A stretch of DNA of 64,000 bases. It comes from Terriglobus sp. TAA 43 (lineage in GTDB: Bacteria > Acidobacteriota > Terriglobia > Terriglobales > Acidobacteriaceae). Shown piece after piece: positions 63,838-64,000 of the stretch; within the stretch, counting starts at the first letter, position 1, and each line of letters begins with the position of its first letter. The translations under genes and the position numbers were made by a program. The notes under the pieces were generated by a model. That model was not told the origin of the DNA. It worked only from the letters and a program-made list of their open reading frames with translations, and searched no databases. The stretch lies in contig NZ_JUGR01000001.1 of assembly GCF_000800015.1 (NCBI RefSeq), forward strand, positions 1,054,001 through 1,118,000, in the 5' to 3' direction.

Positions 63838-64000
63838 CCGATAATTCGTTCCAGCCAGCGAAGATGCGCGAAGCACGGCCAGAACGGTGCGAGTACTGCA
63901 CCTTTTTCCCACAGGTTGCGTCCAATAAGGACATTTCAGGAGCAGTGCTTCTCCTGTTATCGTTTTGCCTAAGTTTCAGGGCAGTACGGCGTACCGGCCA

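Noticed and set aside
63838-64000. Possible gene start at the right edge.
   Set aside because: No start codon with ribosome site and sustained frame is visible in the last 160 bases.

Overview
The window is G+C-rich chromosomal DNA with about 57 protein genes, one tmRNA and no rRNA, tRNA, insertion sequence, prophage or CRISPR array. Gene content points to an aerobic soil bacterium of the Acidobacteriota (Terriglobus/Granulicella/Edaphobacter-like). The pointers are DUF2961/GH172, GH109 and GH20 hydrolases, a DUF2231-PSCyt cytochrome, futalosine-pathway menaquinone synthesis (mqnE), many secreted proteins with Ala-rich signal peptides, and short divergent or convergent transcription units. 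This lineage call rests on remembered families, not on a search.

Layout. 1-4.2 kb: the end of a PDZ-like protein, then ku and ligD (non-homologous end joining). 4.2-7.1 kb: secreted aldose epimerase, ssrA (tmRNA) and a GH172-type hydrolase. 7.1-13.8 kb: leftward genes for ogt and a copper-detoxification operon (Met/His/Cys-rich secreted protein, two-domain multicopper oxidase with a Met-rich tail, TolC-type protein, YHS-YHS-HMBD P1B-ATPase). 13.9-25.9 kb: class I fumarase, an asparagine-synthase-like amidotransferase with an amidase, aspartase/fumarase-family lyase, envelope proteins, a TRIC-type channel, an orphan gas-vesicle GvpL/F protein and a tiny repeat-rich protein. 25.9-34 kb: pgsA, glutamate dehydrogenase, rhamnose mutarotase and isomerase, a membrane cytochrome, an M19 dipeptidase and two cyclophilins. 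34-38.9 kb: an AhpD-like gene divergent from a TetR gene with two matching operators, an alpha/beta hydrolase, an SDR, a VOC protein and mqo. 39-47.4 kb: thrC, tag, an MFS exporter, metC, flavin reductase with ada, mqnE, a WYL regulator and a VOC protein. 47.5-53.2 kb: a secreted beta-propeller protein, an OmpA-family barrel protein, a lone nuoB and a secreted unknown. 53.4-58 kb: amt, glnK and glnD (nitrogen sensing). 58-62.8 kb: GH109, acetamidase/formamidase and GH20 (amino-sugar degradation). The end holds a LolD-like ABC ATPase.

How the genes work together. Nitrogen economy is prominent: ammonium uptake and PII signalling, glutamate dehydrogenase, asparagine synthase, aspartase, amidases and amino-sugar hydrolases. 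DNA repair is the second theme (Ku/LigD, Ogt, Ada, Tag). The most unusual items are the copper operon, which lacks an RND pump and carries an oddly built oxidase; the gas-vesicle protein without other gas-vesicle genes; and the small repeat-rich protein beside it.
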